Assembly: GCA_903904875.1 (NCBI GenBank)
Contig: CAIVEC010000011.1
Span: 1 to 64,000 of the forward strand
Length of the DNA: 64,000 bases
Reading direction: 5' to 3'
Source: an uncultured bacterium
Lineage (GTDB): Bacteria > Patescibacteriota > Gracilibacteria > Absconditabacterales > Absconditicoccaceae
Below are positions 43,356 to 53,221 of the stretch, in pieces. A program made the translations under genes and the position numbers. The stretch's first letter is position 1. Every line of letters begins with the position of its first letter. Under the pieces are notes generated by a model. It was not told the DNA's origin, did no database searches, and worked only from the letters and a program-made list of their open reading frames with translations.

Positions 43356-44191
43356 GCCAAGGGAAATATAAGAGAGATAAAGAAACCAAGTTTCCATGCG
43401 AGTATCCGGAATGCGATGATCATCGCTGGAAAAAATGGAATTATTTTACTAACTTTTTTGGTAATCAAATATTGCAATCAGGCTCGAACTAACCCGATGA
43501 TACTACTCATCAGGACAAACAAAATCAAGACTTTTGCTAGCAGCATAAAAGAGAATGAGAGGTGGTGGAACGAGAGGATGATAGGAAATAATATTCATAT
43601 ACTTACCGCCAAAAACACATCGCCCTGCCCAAATCATTCCTCATGTTTTTTAAATCTCATGTGTACATATCGTTTCGCAAACAGATAGAAAAACAAAAAT
43701 ATCACTCCAAACATAATTGCACTCATCAAAGCATTTCAATCGCTTCCTCCGGATATATTGATATTTGCTACTATACCCAAAGCCATCAAAAGTACTCGTA
43801 GTATCATATGTAACTCATATTTCTGCAGATCGTAGACCAAAAGGAGAACAAAGAATCGATTCATCAAGAGTCAGAAAACCAATGCCTCAATTCAGAAATC
43901 TTTTAATAAGAAATAAGTCACGACACAAACTCCTGCACACAACAATTCTAAGACAGGATATATTCGAGAGATTTTTTTCTTACAATATTCGCATTTCCCT
44001 CATTGGACCAGATAGCTTACTACGGGAACCAAATTTCTGGCAGCCAATTTATGCTTGCAATTGGGACATTCTGAACGGCCGAAAAAGAATCCGCGAAGCT
44101 TCGCTCGCGTCACGCCATCGGAAAATCTCGTCATCACGACAGAGCCGAGAGAGCCGAAAATGAGTCATAAAAATATCATTACTATCCGCAT
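43349..44191 (-). CDS. Type IV prepilin peptidase (PilD-like)
   Basis: 280 residues in code 25. The N-terminal domain has two Cys pairs, CPNC and CEYC, with KHKLAARNLVPVVSYLVQGG between, the classic PilD zinc site. The catalytic aspartates fit VYDLQKYEL and GQGDVFLAVS. Several membrane helices follow. It cleaves type IV prepilin leader peptides at the membrane. The first ATG after an in-frame stop is 44191. No prepilin gene is evident nearby. Confidence 0.92.
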
Positions 44192-44258
44192 AGATTCTTT
44201 GTAGTATAAACAGTTTACTTATATGATAGACCACGAAAAAATCAAGAAATAAGAATGC

Positions 44259-44286
44259 TTGACAAAAGATAGGAAATATGTATAGT
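44259..44286 (+). promoter_or_regulatory. Promoter of the 259-aa gene
   Basis: TTGACA at 44259-44264, a 16-bp spacer, then TATAGT at 44281-44286. The start codon follows 31 bp later. Confidence 0.7.
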
Positions 44287-44317
44287 GAAAGACGATTTAT
44301 TTCTTTAAAATTAAAGA

Positions 44318-45097
44318 ATGAGCGGTATAGAAACAGTAATATTAAATAATGGTGCTAAAGAGGCAAAACCTCTTGTTGATATTACACATCTGAGTCTAAG
44401 AACTCTTATAACTGATAATCCTATCGCTTTTTACGAATTGGTTATGAAGTGCAGAGATAATAATCATGAACTCTTCTGAAAAACATGAGAACTTCTAAAA
44501 GAAATGTCTTTTTTGGACGTTAATGGAAATATCCATGATTCCATTAGAAATATCGTATTATCTGCGACAGAAGGGGAATGAATGGATATGAAATTAATAA
44601 ATCCAATAAAAAAAGCTGCAGAAGAGATAAAAGAAACATTAGAAAAAGTTCCAGAATTGGAAGATACTAATTTTAAAATAATAGATATCACAAACCGAAA
44701 AGAAATAACAGATCCAAACTGAGTTAAAATAAAAGTAAATCCAGAAGGAGATATACGAGAATATCTAGAAGGCGATTATAAATGAGAACAATTATTCACT
44801 CATCAAGCAGCGTTGAGAGAAGTAGATAAGGCAGGTAAAAAGATGCCGGCTTCATTTGTAGTATATTGAGATCTTTTGAAAAGAAAATATAATTGACAGT
44901 ATGAAAACTTCCTAAAATGAGAGCATATTAAGCTTTGTGGCTTCCGTAATGATCCTGGAGAATTTCTTTACATTGGTACCGGAGAAGATTTGTGGTGTGA
45001 AGATGGTTCCTGTTTCCACCAAATTCGTGGGTGAATAGGCGCTACCAGAAGGTACCCTGAGACATATGGTCTTCCAGTTCGTTGTATTAAAGAATAA
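44318..45097 (+). CDS. FISUMP-like C-terminal domain protein (259 aa)
   Basis: 259 residues in code 25. The helical N-terminal half contains KKAAEEIKETLEKVPELEDT. The middle, KIKVNPEGDIREYLEGDYKG, recurs in the gene at 45963. The last 50 residues (GFRNDPGEFLYIGTGEDLWC to GLPVRCIKE) look like the Fibrobacter succinogenes major paralogous (FISUMP) fold end. No signal peptide. Own promoter and terminator. Function unknown. Confidence 0.75.
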
Positions 45098-45123
45098 CTA
45101 GTTTATAGAATATATTTTCCAAG

Positions 45124-45150
45124 ACAAGTCGCTTCGGTGACTTGTTTTTT
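45124..45150 (+). terminator. Terminator
   Basis: ACAAGTC/GACTTGT around GCTTCGGT, followed by T6, 26 bp after the stop of the 259-aa gene. Confidence 0.85.
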
Positions 45151-45239
45151 ATAAAATAAATCAAGGCTCAAAATTTGCTTTTTGTCCAATTGTGGATACA
45201 ATCAGTCAGTATTGTTTTTTTATATATGTATATATACCT

Positions 45240-45857
45240 ATGGTTGAACTACTGAAAAATGACGCGCTTGAAGCCGTCAAATCACCCAAAGAGGTTAAAA
45301 AATATAAGCCTGCTAAGCCTATAGAAGCACCAAAGGAAGATTTGCCTGATTTTGACAAAGATAACCCTACAGTAGAAGAAATGTTTGGTAATAATCCTGA
45401 TCTAGCTTGGAGTGTCTTAGCTGAATTATCGATGTATAGTCGTAAAGGTGAGTGATCTGCTATGTATGATAAAAAGAACTGACATCTGGAGATAAATCAT
45501 AAAGGTGGTAAAAAATATATGGAAGATATAGATACCAAAAAGCTATGAATAAATAGTTTCGATGCATTTAATCTGAACGGAACATATTCCATAACAACCA
45601 AGAGAGAAACAGTAGAAAATGGTGCATTGGTGACGAAAGATTCCGTGGACAAGTTTACGCTTGAAGGACAATATTTATTGGATTTCACCAAAGAAAAAAA
45701 TGGCAAAAAAGAGCAATATTATCTGATAGTAAAAGATATAAATCAGGATGGGACATTGAAAGTAAGATACACAGTTTCCCGTGGCGATAATATATTGTCT
45801 TGATGATTTAATACTACCTCGCTATCTTGAGCAATTGCACAATTAGTTAATAAATAG
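45240..45857 (+). CDS. Uncharacterised protein (205 aa)
   Basis: 205 residues in code 25. Lys/Pro-rich N-terminus (KKYKPAKPIEAPKEDLPDFD), then a soluble region with GGKKYMEDIDTKKLGINSF and beta strands such as KEQYYLIVKDINQDGTLKVR. A longer frame from 45192 exists, but the ATG at 45240 fits better. It sits between two FISUMP-like genes and may belong with them. Confidence 0.65.
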
Positions 45858-45962
45858 AATCGTTCTGATGGATCCGCTTCGCTTGTAAATTTCTTTTTAG
45901 AAATTTGCAAAAAAATTAATTCTGGATACAATTAATTATTCAATCATTTAACTGCTAATAGT

Positions 45963-46646
45963 ATTACCATAGCAAAAAAAGATCCAAAGAAAATCGAACA
46001 AGCACAGGAAAGAAATAAGATAGCAAGAAATATTATTGATATCAGAAATTCTAATAATTCAAAAGACAAGAAAAAAGAACTTATCGAAGGACTTCTTGCT
46101 ACGGCAGAAGAGACAAAAACTGAAAAAGAATCCAAAGAAACATCAGAAAAAATGCCAGAATTGAAAGATGAAACGTTTAGGATAGATAGTTTCTGATGGA
46201 ATGAAACAGATATCAACCTGTATGATGGCTGAATAATGAAAGTAAAAATAAATCCTACAAAAGACGTGATGGAATATTTAGAAGGTCCAGCAAAATGAGA
46301 GCAGATATTCGTAACCTACGATGCGTTTGTAGAATATGCATGTGCATACAAAGGATGTTCGAAAAAGATTTTGGAAGAAAAATATCTGCCTACAGAGGAG
46401 AAATTAACATTATTGGCAGGGAAACAAAAAGAAACCAGCGAACAATACAAAATTTTTTATACTACTGCTATCCAAAAAAAACAATGTGCTGGGTATTTCA
46501 TTCCGCGTGGCGAGAAATTAGGTAGAGTCTGAGAATGCTGTCTTATGTGGTTAGCTGGCGGTAATGATGCTGAGTTTAGCAAGGAGTGATGGAAAATAAC
46601 GAAAGGTGGTAAGAATTACGGTTTCAGCGGTCGTCTGTTCAAATAA
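45963..46646 (+). CDS. Paralogue of the 259-aa FISUMP-like protein, start uncertain
   Basis: About 227 residues in code 25. MKVKINPTKDVMEYLEGPAK aligns with KIKVNPEGDIREYLEGDYKG of the 259-aa protein. The C-terminus (GRVGECCLMWLAGGNDAEFS to GFSGRLFK) is FISUMP-like. No ATG lies near the N-terminal end of the frame after the stop at about 45930; ATT at 45963 is a guess, and the first in-frame ATG (46152) would cut the helical part. It may therefore be 5'-truncated or use a rare start. Confidence 0.65.
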
Positions 46647-46668
46647 TAAAGCTCCATATTTTCTGTAG

Positions 46669-46697
46669 ACAAGTTGCTTAGCAACTTGTTTTTTTTT
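46669..46697 (+). terminator. Terminator
   Basis: ACAAGTTGC/GCAACTTGT with loop TTA, followed by a T-run, after the second FISUMP-like gene. Its stem is nearly the same as the one at 45124. Confidence 0.88.
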
Positions 46698-46766
46698 ACT
46701 ATAATCTTGCATTTTCCGAGTAACTGAGTATATACAAATCATCTTATTTTATTGGTATTTCGAAAA

Positions 46767-49181
46767 ATGGCGAACAAGTACAATCATCTGGAATCAGAAC
46801 CTAAATGGCAAAAATACCGAGAACAAAAACAGATTTACGCTTTTTCCAAAGACAAGAAAAAACCGATTTATAGCATAGATACACCGCCGCCGACCGTTTC
46901 CGGGAAAATCCATATCGGACATATTTTTTCCTATACGCAGGCAGAGATCATTGCGAGATTCAAAAGGATGTCTGGCTACAATGTCTTCTATCCTATGGGA
47001 TACGATAATAACGGAATCCCGACAGAGCAGTTGGTAGAGAAAGAATTATGAATCAATATTAAAGATGTAGAACGCAAAGACTTCATCGCAAAATGCTTGG
47101 ATATTGTAGATAAATATAAAATTATTTACGAAAATTTACGAAAGTCGCTCGGATTGTCCGTGGACCGGAGCAGGTTCTATACGACCATTTCTCCTGAAGT
47201 GCAGCAGATAGCACAAAAGATATTCGTGAAATTATATAATGAATGACATATCGTGTGCAAGGAATTCCCCGCATTGCGATGCACCAAGATGCAGACCACG
47301 CTCGCACAAGCGGAGACGGAGGAACAGGAGTTCAATGAATTTTTCAATTACTTGAACTTCACTCTGGAAGACGGAAAAAAACTCGTCATAGCGACTACCA
47401 GGCCTGAATTACTGCCGGCTTGCGTAGCTGTATTCGTCCATCCTGATGATGAGAGGTTCACAAAATATGTGTGAAAAAATATCATCACTCCTGTCGGTGT
47501 CACCGTTCCAATCCTGGCTGACGATAAGGTGAAGATGGATAAGGGAACGTGAGTCGTTATGTGCTGTACCTACGGTGACGAAGTGGATGTCTACCGAGTG
47601 CAGAAACATCATTTATGAGAGAAGATAATGATCGACAGATACGGCAAGATGAAAGATACCGGCATACCGGAAATCGACGGCCTCAAAGTGGAAGCGGCCA
47701 GAGAAAAGATCATGGAGATATTCGAAAAGGAAAAACATATCGTCGTCAAAAGGGACGCTATCGTCCAATCCAAGAAGATCTCCGAAAGAGGGAAAGTCGC
47801 AGTGGAGATATTGCCGGTCAAACAACGGTTTGTGAGTCTCCTGGACAAGCAGGACATTCTCCTTCAGCAGAACAACAAGATGCAACGGTATCCGGAATTC
47901 ATGAAGAAAAGATCCGACGATCGGATAGAGAATTTACAACGGGATCGGAACATCTCCCGTTCCAGAAAATACGGAATCCCTATCCCGGTTCGATACGACA
48001 GGGAAACGCAAGCGGTCATTCTTCCTGATGATCACCAGCTTTCCAAGTGATTGGTCGATCCGTTAGTAGATCTTCCGAAAGGATACATGCTTGATCAGAT
48101 ATTTCCGGAAACATTAGTTCTTGATACGCGGTTCACGTCATGACTCACCCCGTTGATCAATCAGGAATTCCTTGCCAGAGACGGATACACGCAGAATATC
48201 CTTCCTATGGATCTCAGACCGCAGGCGCACGAAATCATCCGCACACGGTTGCTTTATACGACGCTGCATACCTATTTCAGGGACAAAAAAACGCCATTCA
48301 AGAATATCATGATATCAGGATTCTGCCTTGCGAAGAAGTGAGAGAAATTCTCCAAATCCAAAGGCAACGCGAAAGTCGATCCCGAAGAGCTGATCGCGAC
48401 GCGAGGAGCGGATGCCGTAAGATATCGGGCGTCAGGAGGGCAATTGGGTAAGGACATCCTCTTCGAAGAGAATGAATTCAAGATAGGACAGAAGTTAGTC
48501 ACCAAATTACGGAACGCCGCAAATTTCGTCTTCATGAATCTCGAGGATTTCAAAAGAGATACTAAGCTAGAAGAAAAAGATTTGTGCGATATCGACCTCC
48601 GGATCCTTCATCAAGCAAACAACTGTTCTCAAGCCATGACTAGTTACTTAAATAATTACGAATACGGATTGGCGAAAATAGAATTTGAAAAATTCTTCCG
48701 GCATGATTTCTGCGACAATTATCTGGAAATCGTCAAAGAGAAAATCTACAAACCGGAAAAATACGCGAACGGCGAAAAACAGAAACTCTCGGCGCAATTC
48801 TCATTATATCACACATTCCTGGCAATCATCAAGATGATAGCACCGTACCTGCCATTTATCACGGAAGAATTATATCAAACCTATTACAAAGAAAATATCA
48901 AATCTGACTCTATTCATATTCTGTCTTTCCCGAATGGCGATATCTTCGCTATCTCAGAAGGAATGTCCGATATCGATCTGACGATAGAGGAATTATTGAT
49001 TGTCATAGAAAAAGTCCGCGGATACAAGACGGAGAAACAGCTCGGCTTATGAACGGAAATCGCTCATTTGAAAATCACGTCCAAAAGGGATTTATCCGCA
49101 TTCTCTGATGATATCAAATCCGTCACCAGAGCTCAGGATGTCAGTTTTATGATGTGAGAGACTACAGAGATCAAGATATAA
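46767..49181 (+). CDS. valS: Valyl-tRNA synthetase
   Basis: 804 residues in code 25. Class I signature [17 protein letters not shown], the discriminating [16 protein letters not shown], the editing region [20 protein letters not shown], and the KMSKS variant EKFSKSKGN. The anticodon-binding part includes [20 protein letters not shown]. At 804 residues it resembles the shorter archaeal-like form found in several CPR and alphaproteobacterial lineages. The ATG at 46767 is preferred to the TTG at 46752. Confidence 0.95.
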
Positions 49182-49200
49182 TTTTATCTGTTTGCTGCCG

Positions 49201-50193
49201 ATGGAGAATCTTTACCAATCCAAACTGCGAAAGGATATCCAGCACGAGATCTATCGTAACCCGACGTTTACGGTGGAGCTTTTTGATAAAGAATATTTCT
49301 GAACGATAAAAACCAAAACCATCTGATCCTTCACTATGCAACGATACCAGATCATGGGAGTAGAGCTTCCTGAGGACAAGGACTACGTTCGCAAGGAGCT
49401 TTCCAAACTCAGAAAACATTATCAAGGCAAATGAATATTTTTCCAATTGGGAATCGTGAACGAGATGATCAGCTTCGAAAATAGCACGAACAAATGCGAG
49501 GAATTCAGAGAAGATATGAAAGAGATCAGAATAGGTCTGCAAGATTGTTTACATTCAGATTACGGCTTCAAAACAGCTTTCAGAGAGAATATGCCGACGG
49601 CTTGAATCACGTATGATGTCACGAAATCCGACGAGGAATTATTGAAAGACATGAACGAAAGCTGCAGGAAACGCGTCAAAAAATCCATCGCTGCATGACT
49701 CGAATATCAGATCGTCGGCGAACATCAATACGAAGAATTTTTCGTCAAACGACAACAAACGGCAAATACCAAATGATTCAATACCATCTCCAAAGTGCAA
49801 TACGAGAGACTCTTAGAATACATTGAAAACGGCAAATGAATGCTGATCTGAGCATTTTTCGAAGGAATGATGATTGCATGAACCATCTGCCTGTTTGACG
49901 GCACGAATATCTTCTGTCCTTATGGATTTTTTTATAGGAAATTCAGCAACATCGGCGTCCAGCACTTCTTGAAATTCAAGCTCTTCTCACGAGCGAGAGA
50001 GCATGGATTCAAAACGGTGGATACCGGCGGGTGAGCGCCTACGGGATTTCCCAAACATGCATTGGCGAGTGTTAGCGCCTTCAAGGAATCGCTCGGCGGG
50101 ACCAAAAGCGAGCTGTATGGAAGTTACGATATCGTAATCAATAAGTTCTTGTACCGGTTATTTAAGCTTTGGTATAGTTTCCTACATAAATAA
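49201..50193 (+). CDS. FemAB-like aminoacyltransferase
   Basis: 330 residues in code 25. The last 90 residues are typical of the FemAB/GNAT group: HGFKTVDTGGGAPTGFPKHA and SLGGTKSELYGSYDIVINKF. The N-terminus has YFGTIKTKTIGSFTMQRYQI. Such enzymes add amino acids from charged tRNA to the lipid-linked peptidoglycan precursor at the inner membrane face. It follows valS by 19 bp, so an operon is likely. The final codons (YSFLHK and the TAA) lie within hairpin B of a repeat element. Confidence 0.88.
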
Positions 50194-50280
50194 TTCCGAA
50201 ATATAATGAGGAATTATTATAGCAGGAAACTATATATTCTTCAATCAAAAATAAAAAATATTTTTGAAGGAGAATATATA
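50173..50280 (+). repeat. Two-hairpin element B-C at the femAB-like gene end
   Basis: Hairpin B: arms TATAGTTTCCT/AGGAAACTATA with an inner AATAATTCC/GGAATTATT. Hairpin C: ATATATTCT..CAAAAATA / TATTTTTG..AGAATATAT. There is no element A here. The left arm begins inside the coding region and provides the last six codons and the stop. The same pair of hairpins follows element A near 16.7 and 58.7 kb. Confidence 0.8.
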
Positions 50281-50314
50281 AGATTAGAGGGTAGATATTA
50301 GTATATAAGCCAAG

Positions 50315-50338
50315 AATTCCCCAAAAGAGGGGATTTTT
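50315..50338 (+). terminator. Terminator after valS-femAB
   Basis: AATTCCCC/GGGGATT around AAAAGA, followed by T4-5. Confidence 0.6.
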
Positions 50339-50346
50339 AAGTATAC

Positions 50347-50374
50347 TTGACATTTAATAAGAAATATATATAAA
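50347..50374 (+). promoter_or_regulatory. Promoter of the 182-aa gene
   Basis: TTGACA, 16 bp, TATAAA. Nearly the same layout and flanking bases as at 51096 (TTGACATCTAATAG) and on the minus strand at 59605. Confidence 0.75.
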
Positions 50375-50418
50375 TAAAAACATAAAAAACAGAAAACAAA
50401 AAACAAAATCATACAGCT

Positions 50419-50967
50419 ATGAAAAAGTTAATTAAGAATACAAAAAAGTTCAAAGAAGACGCAAAAGAATTTGGGAAAACCATCTTATCCGGTATGTTTG
50501 TTCTGGTAGTAATCTTTGGACTCCTTATTGGATTTGTCAAATGCATCCAGTGGCTAAACGAAAGAGGAAGCTGCCATCAAACCGCTCATCAGAAAATCAC
50601 TAAGTACGTATCTGCGGACGGTGGCTATTGTGTGACATTGGAAACGACAACTTACAAGTACGGAAATGGTGACGTAAACACAGAACGATCTCTCCGCTTC
50701 ATTCCAACCAAGACCAATACTTTCTTTGCCGATTCTACGGGACTTGAAGATATCACCTTCTGTGATGTGGAAAATGATGGTAAATGGGATAAAGTATTCC
50801 TCTGTGGATATCCGACAAGCATATATGGTGCAAATTCTATAGTGCTTGGGGATAATCCTGAAGATTGGAGCAGCTGGAAGTTTGAAACCTGTCCGGCAGA
50901 TAAAGACATGAAGCCTTTCGATGCATGTACCATACAACATGTTATGGAACTCATCAAACAGGTATAA
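50419..50967 (+). CDS. Membrane-anchored protein without UGA (182 aa)
   Basis: 182 residues: a basic cytoplasmic start, one membrane segment (about 24-44, GMFVLVVIFGLLIGFVKCI), and an exterior domain with four or five Cys (CHQTAHQK, GGYCVTLE, ITFCDVENDGKWDKVFLCGY). The ENDGKWDKV turn looks like a calcium-binding loop. About 14 glycines, none TGA. It has its own promoter and terminator and is flanked by element B-C upstream and element A downstream. I do not recognise the family. Confidence 0.75.
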   Translation: MKKLIKNTKKFKEDAKEFGKTILSGMFVLVVIFGLLIGFVKCIQWLNERGSCHQTAHQKITKYVSADGGYCVTLETTTYKYGNGDVNTERSLRFIPTKTNTFFADSTGLEDITFCDVENDGKWDKVFLCGYPTSIYGANSIVLGDNPEDWSSWKFETCPADKDMKPFDACTIQHVMELIKQV

Positions 50968-50987
50968 AAGAAAATGAATCATAATCA

Positions 50988-51013
50988 GGGACGGTTTACC
51001 GCTCCCTTTTTTT
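50988..51013 (+). terminator. Terminator of the 182-aa gene
   Basis: GGGA-CGGT/ACCG-TCCC stem with one bulged base, followed by T7. Element A starts directly after the T-run. Confidence 0.87.
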
Positions 51014-51068
51014 AATTGAGACCCAATGAAAACCTGAGGTATCGAAGTGTTTTCATGAGGTCGAAATT
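51014..51068 (+). repeat. Palindromic element A, copy 3
   Basis: AATT-GA-GACC-CA-ATGAAAAC, loop, GTTTTCAT-GA-GGTC-GA-AATT. Relative to copy 1, GACG/CGTC has become GACC/GGTC and ATAAAAAC/GTTTTTAT has become ATGAAAAC/GTTTTCAT. Both are two-sided changes that keep pairing. Only a remnant of hairpin D follows. Confidence 0.82.
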
Positions 51069-51095
51069 ATCCCGAGGGATGATTTTCACATATAA

Positions 51096-51123
51096 TTGAC
51101 ATCTAATAGCGAATATATATAAA
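51096..51123 (+). promoter_or_regulatory. Promoter of the 124-aa gene
   Basis: TTGACA at 51096, 16 bp spacer, TATAAA at 51118. Very similar to the promoter at 50347. Confidence 0.75.
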
Positions 51124-51162
51124 AAATAAAATAAAAGCTAAAAAAATAAAAACACATATATT

Positions 51163-51537
51163 ATGAAAAAAATTAAACCTGTAACATGGACATTAGAGAC
51201 GTTAACTAACGTAAAACGATTAATGACTGAGGAAATGATGAAACTTGATCTGAAAGATAGGATGATTGCCATCTTTCCGGATGTTGATGTGAATGTTGGC
51301 GCATCAGTAATAGATCCGGAGTATATTCTTACCAACAATAAGTTTCCCATGATAGGAGACTCAGGTATCATTCAGATGGTAGATGAAAATGAAGATGGAG
51401 TATCCTTTAGATGTATGGATATTGAAAACAAGCATCGTTTATTTACGCCTAAGCATTCTGATATGGTATTTATCATGGAAAAGGATGATGATATAAAAAA
51501 ACAGTTAGTGCCAGAATACGCCTGGAGACCTGATTAG
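51163..51537 (+). CDS. Uncharacterised soluble protein without UGA (124 aa)
   Basis: 124 residues, acidic, no signal or membrane segment: TLTNVKRLMTEEMMKLDLKD helix, then strands such as GIIQMVDENEDGVSFRCMDI. Only about six glycines, none TGA. Promoter, terminator and neighbouring element A as for the 182-aa gene. No family recognised. Confidence 0.7.
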   Translation: MKKIKPVTWTLETLTNVKRLMTEEMMKLDLKDRMIAIFPDVDVNVGASVIDPEYILTNNKFPMIGDSGIIQMVDENEDGVSFRCMDIENKHRLFTPKHSDMVFIMEKDDDIKKQLVPEYAWRPD

Positions 51538-51561
51538 AGATCCTTTAAATAATTCTTGATT

Positions 51562-51592
51562 GCCTCACGTTTTCGCTGAGGCTTTTTTTTTC
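51562..51592 (+). terminator. Terminator of the 124-aa gene
   Basis: GCCTCA/TGAGGC with CGTTTTCGC loop and T9. A second stem, AGCC/GGCT, with T7 follows at 51634-51657. Confidence 0.88.
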
Positions 51593-51714
51593 GAAAAAAA
51601 ATTATCATTTTTTGTAATTTTGTCAATTCAAAATAGCCTGAGAACGGGCTTTTTTTGGTTTTTAGGACCATTACGGATATAATATAACTGTGAGATTTAT
51701 ATGAGATAATCTCA

Positions 51715-53148
51715 ATGACAGAACAAAAAGAAAACAAAGAAACATTCACACCAAACACTAACGCACCAGGCTCGTCAGAGCCAAATTTTTCAGGAATGTG
51801 AAATTTGAAGCTCAATGACTTGGAAGCTACAGCACCTGCACAAAGCTTGATATCTCAGGTAAATGCCGAAGAGGAAAAAGTAGTTCCGCAAGAAGAAGTA
51901 AAGTTCGAAAATCTCGGTATGAGAATTCAACCGACCGAAGAAGAGAAAAGAGAAAAAGTGAATTTGGGAGAGAGCGGATTGATCGGTGTGCATAAATCTA
52001 AATATCACAATCAGTATCGAAGATTGTTTCTGATGTCGTTTTTTATCATTCTCGTGACGGGAATGGCGTCAATCGTTTTGCGCTTGTACAGCCAGTATAT
52101 CTATTTCGCTTCGCAAGCCGTGCCTTCTGCGACCTATCAGAATTACATAAATATCTACAAACAATGACAGCAGTTTATCGACAAAGTGTTGAAACTCAGC
52201 GACTACCAGCAGTATTTGTCATTATCGATCGCTGGCAGCGGCGAGGAAGCGAATGTAAATAAAGTGATCATGGACAAAAGCCTGAGTTATATCCAGAAAA
52301 AAGATATTCTTCAGCAAGCCCTCAACGGATTTTCAGCTATGTTCGTCGCTAACGAAGAAAAACTTACCGCACTCAAGGAAGATATCTCCAAGTACGGATT
52401 CTTCTCTGAAGATCTCTATAATCTGCTTCAGAGCCAAGACTATTCGACGTCGATCAAAAAATATCTACTCTCGCTGGAAATCATCAAATTCAGCAGTGCG
52501 ATCAAAGTGTTCAGCTATTTAGACACGTTCGTATCCAGCTTAGCAAATGCGCTTAAATTACCGATAAATACCGTACAGACCGAGATGCAGACGTTCGCTG
52601 ACAGAGGAGAAAAAGATATCCTCGTCTATTTGAACAACTGTTATCTCAATCCATACGAGATCGATTACGACTGTAATCTCGTAGGAGATTTCGATAGATA
52701 CTATGCACTCATAGACAAAGAGAAAACACCACCTGACACCAACTTCTTCAAAAAGATGATCTATTACATAGACAACAAGCTCGAACAGACTGATATACCG
52801 AGTTTCTCCATCACGTTCAAAAAATACGATCCGACGCAGAAACAGATCAGCTTCACGGTCGAGGTGAACACGTTCAAACAGGATGAAATCGCACTAATCA
52901 AGAAGGGGATCATCAATCCGCATATCTTCATCCTCAGTCAGTTAATCAATCTCATCAAACAGAGCATCTTCGTGATTTCAGAAAACATCGACGCTAAATC
53001 CATCAAAATAACTCCAAAGATCATCAAGATCGGAACATCGGTCTACAACGTCAATAATTCAACGATGGATTTTGTGCTTCCTATCCAGAAATGATCGGAA
53101 AGAGAGATCAGCGATTATATAGATCCTATTTTTACTTCTTCGCAATAG
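51715..53148 (+). CDS. Membrane-anchored protein (477 aa)
   Basis: 477 residues in code 25. A disordered Glu-rich cytoplasmic start of about 90 residues, one membrane segment (FLMSFFIILVTGMASIVL), then a largely helical outer domain of about 360 residues with one Cys-containing segment (NNCYLNPYEIDYDCNLVGD). The plan resembles PilN/PilO-like pilus alignment proteins, without a clear motif. It pairs with the next gene, which has the same plan. Confidence 0.7.
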
Positions 53149-53221
53149 CACAGATATGATAGACCAAACGCCGGAAAAAATGTATAACTGAAAGGAAGGA
53201 ATCCCGCAAGGCGGGAGAACA

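Noticed and set aside
43268-44163. Plus-strand frames over the prepilin peptidase locus
   Set aside because: They are antisense to a clear PilD-like gene with intact Cys pairs and catalytic Asp in code 25.
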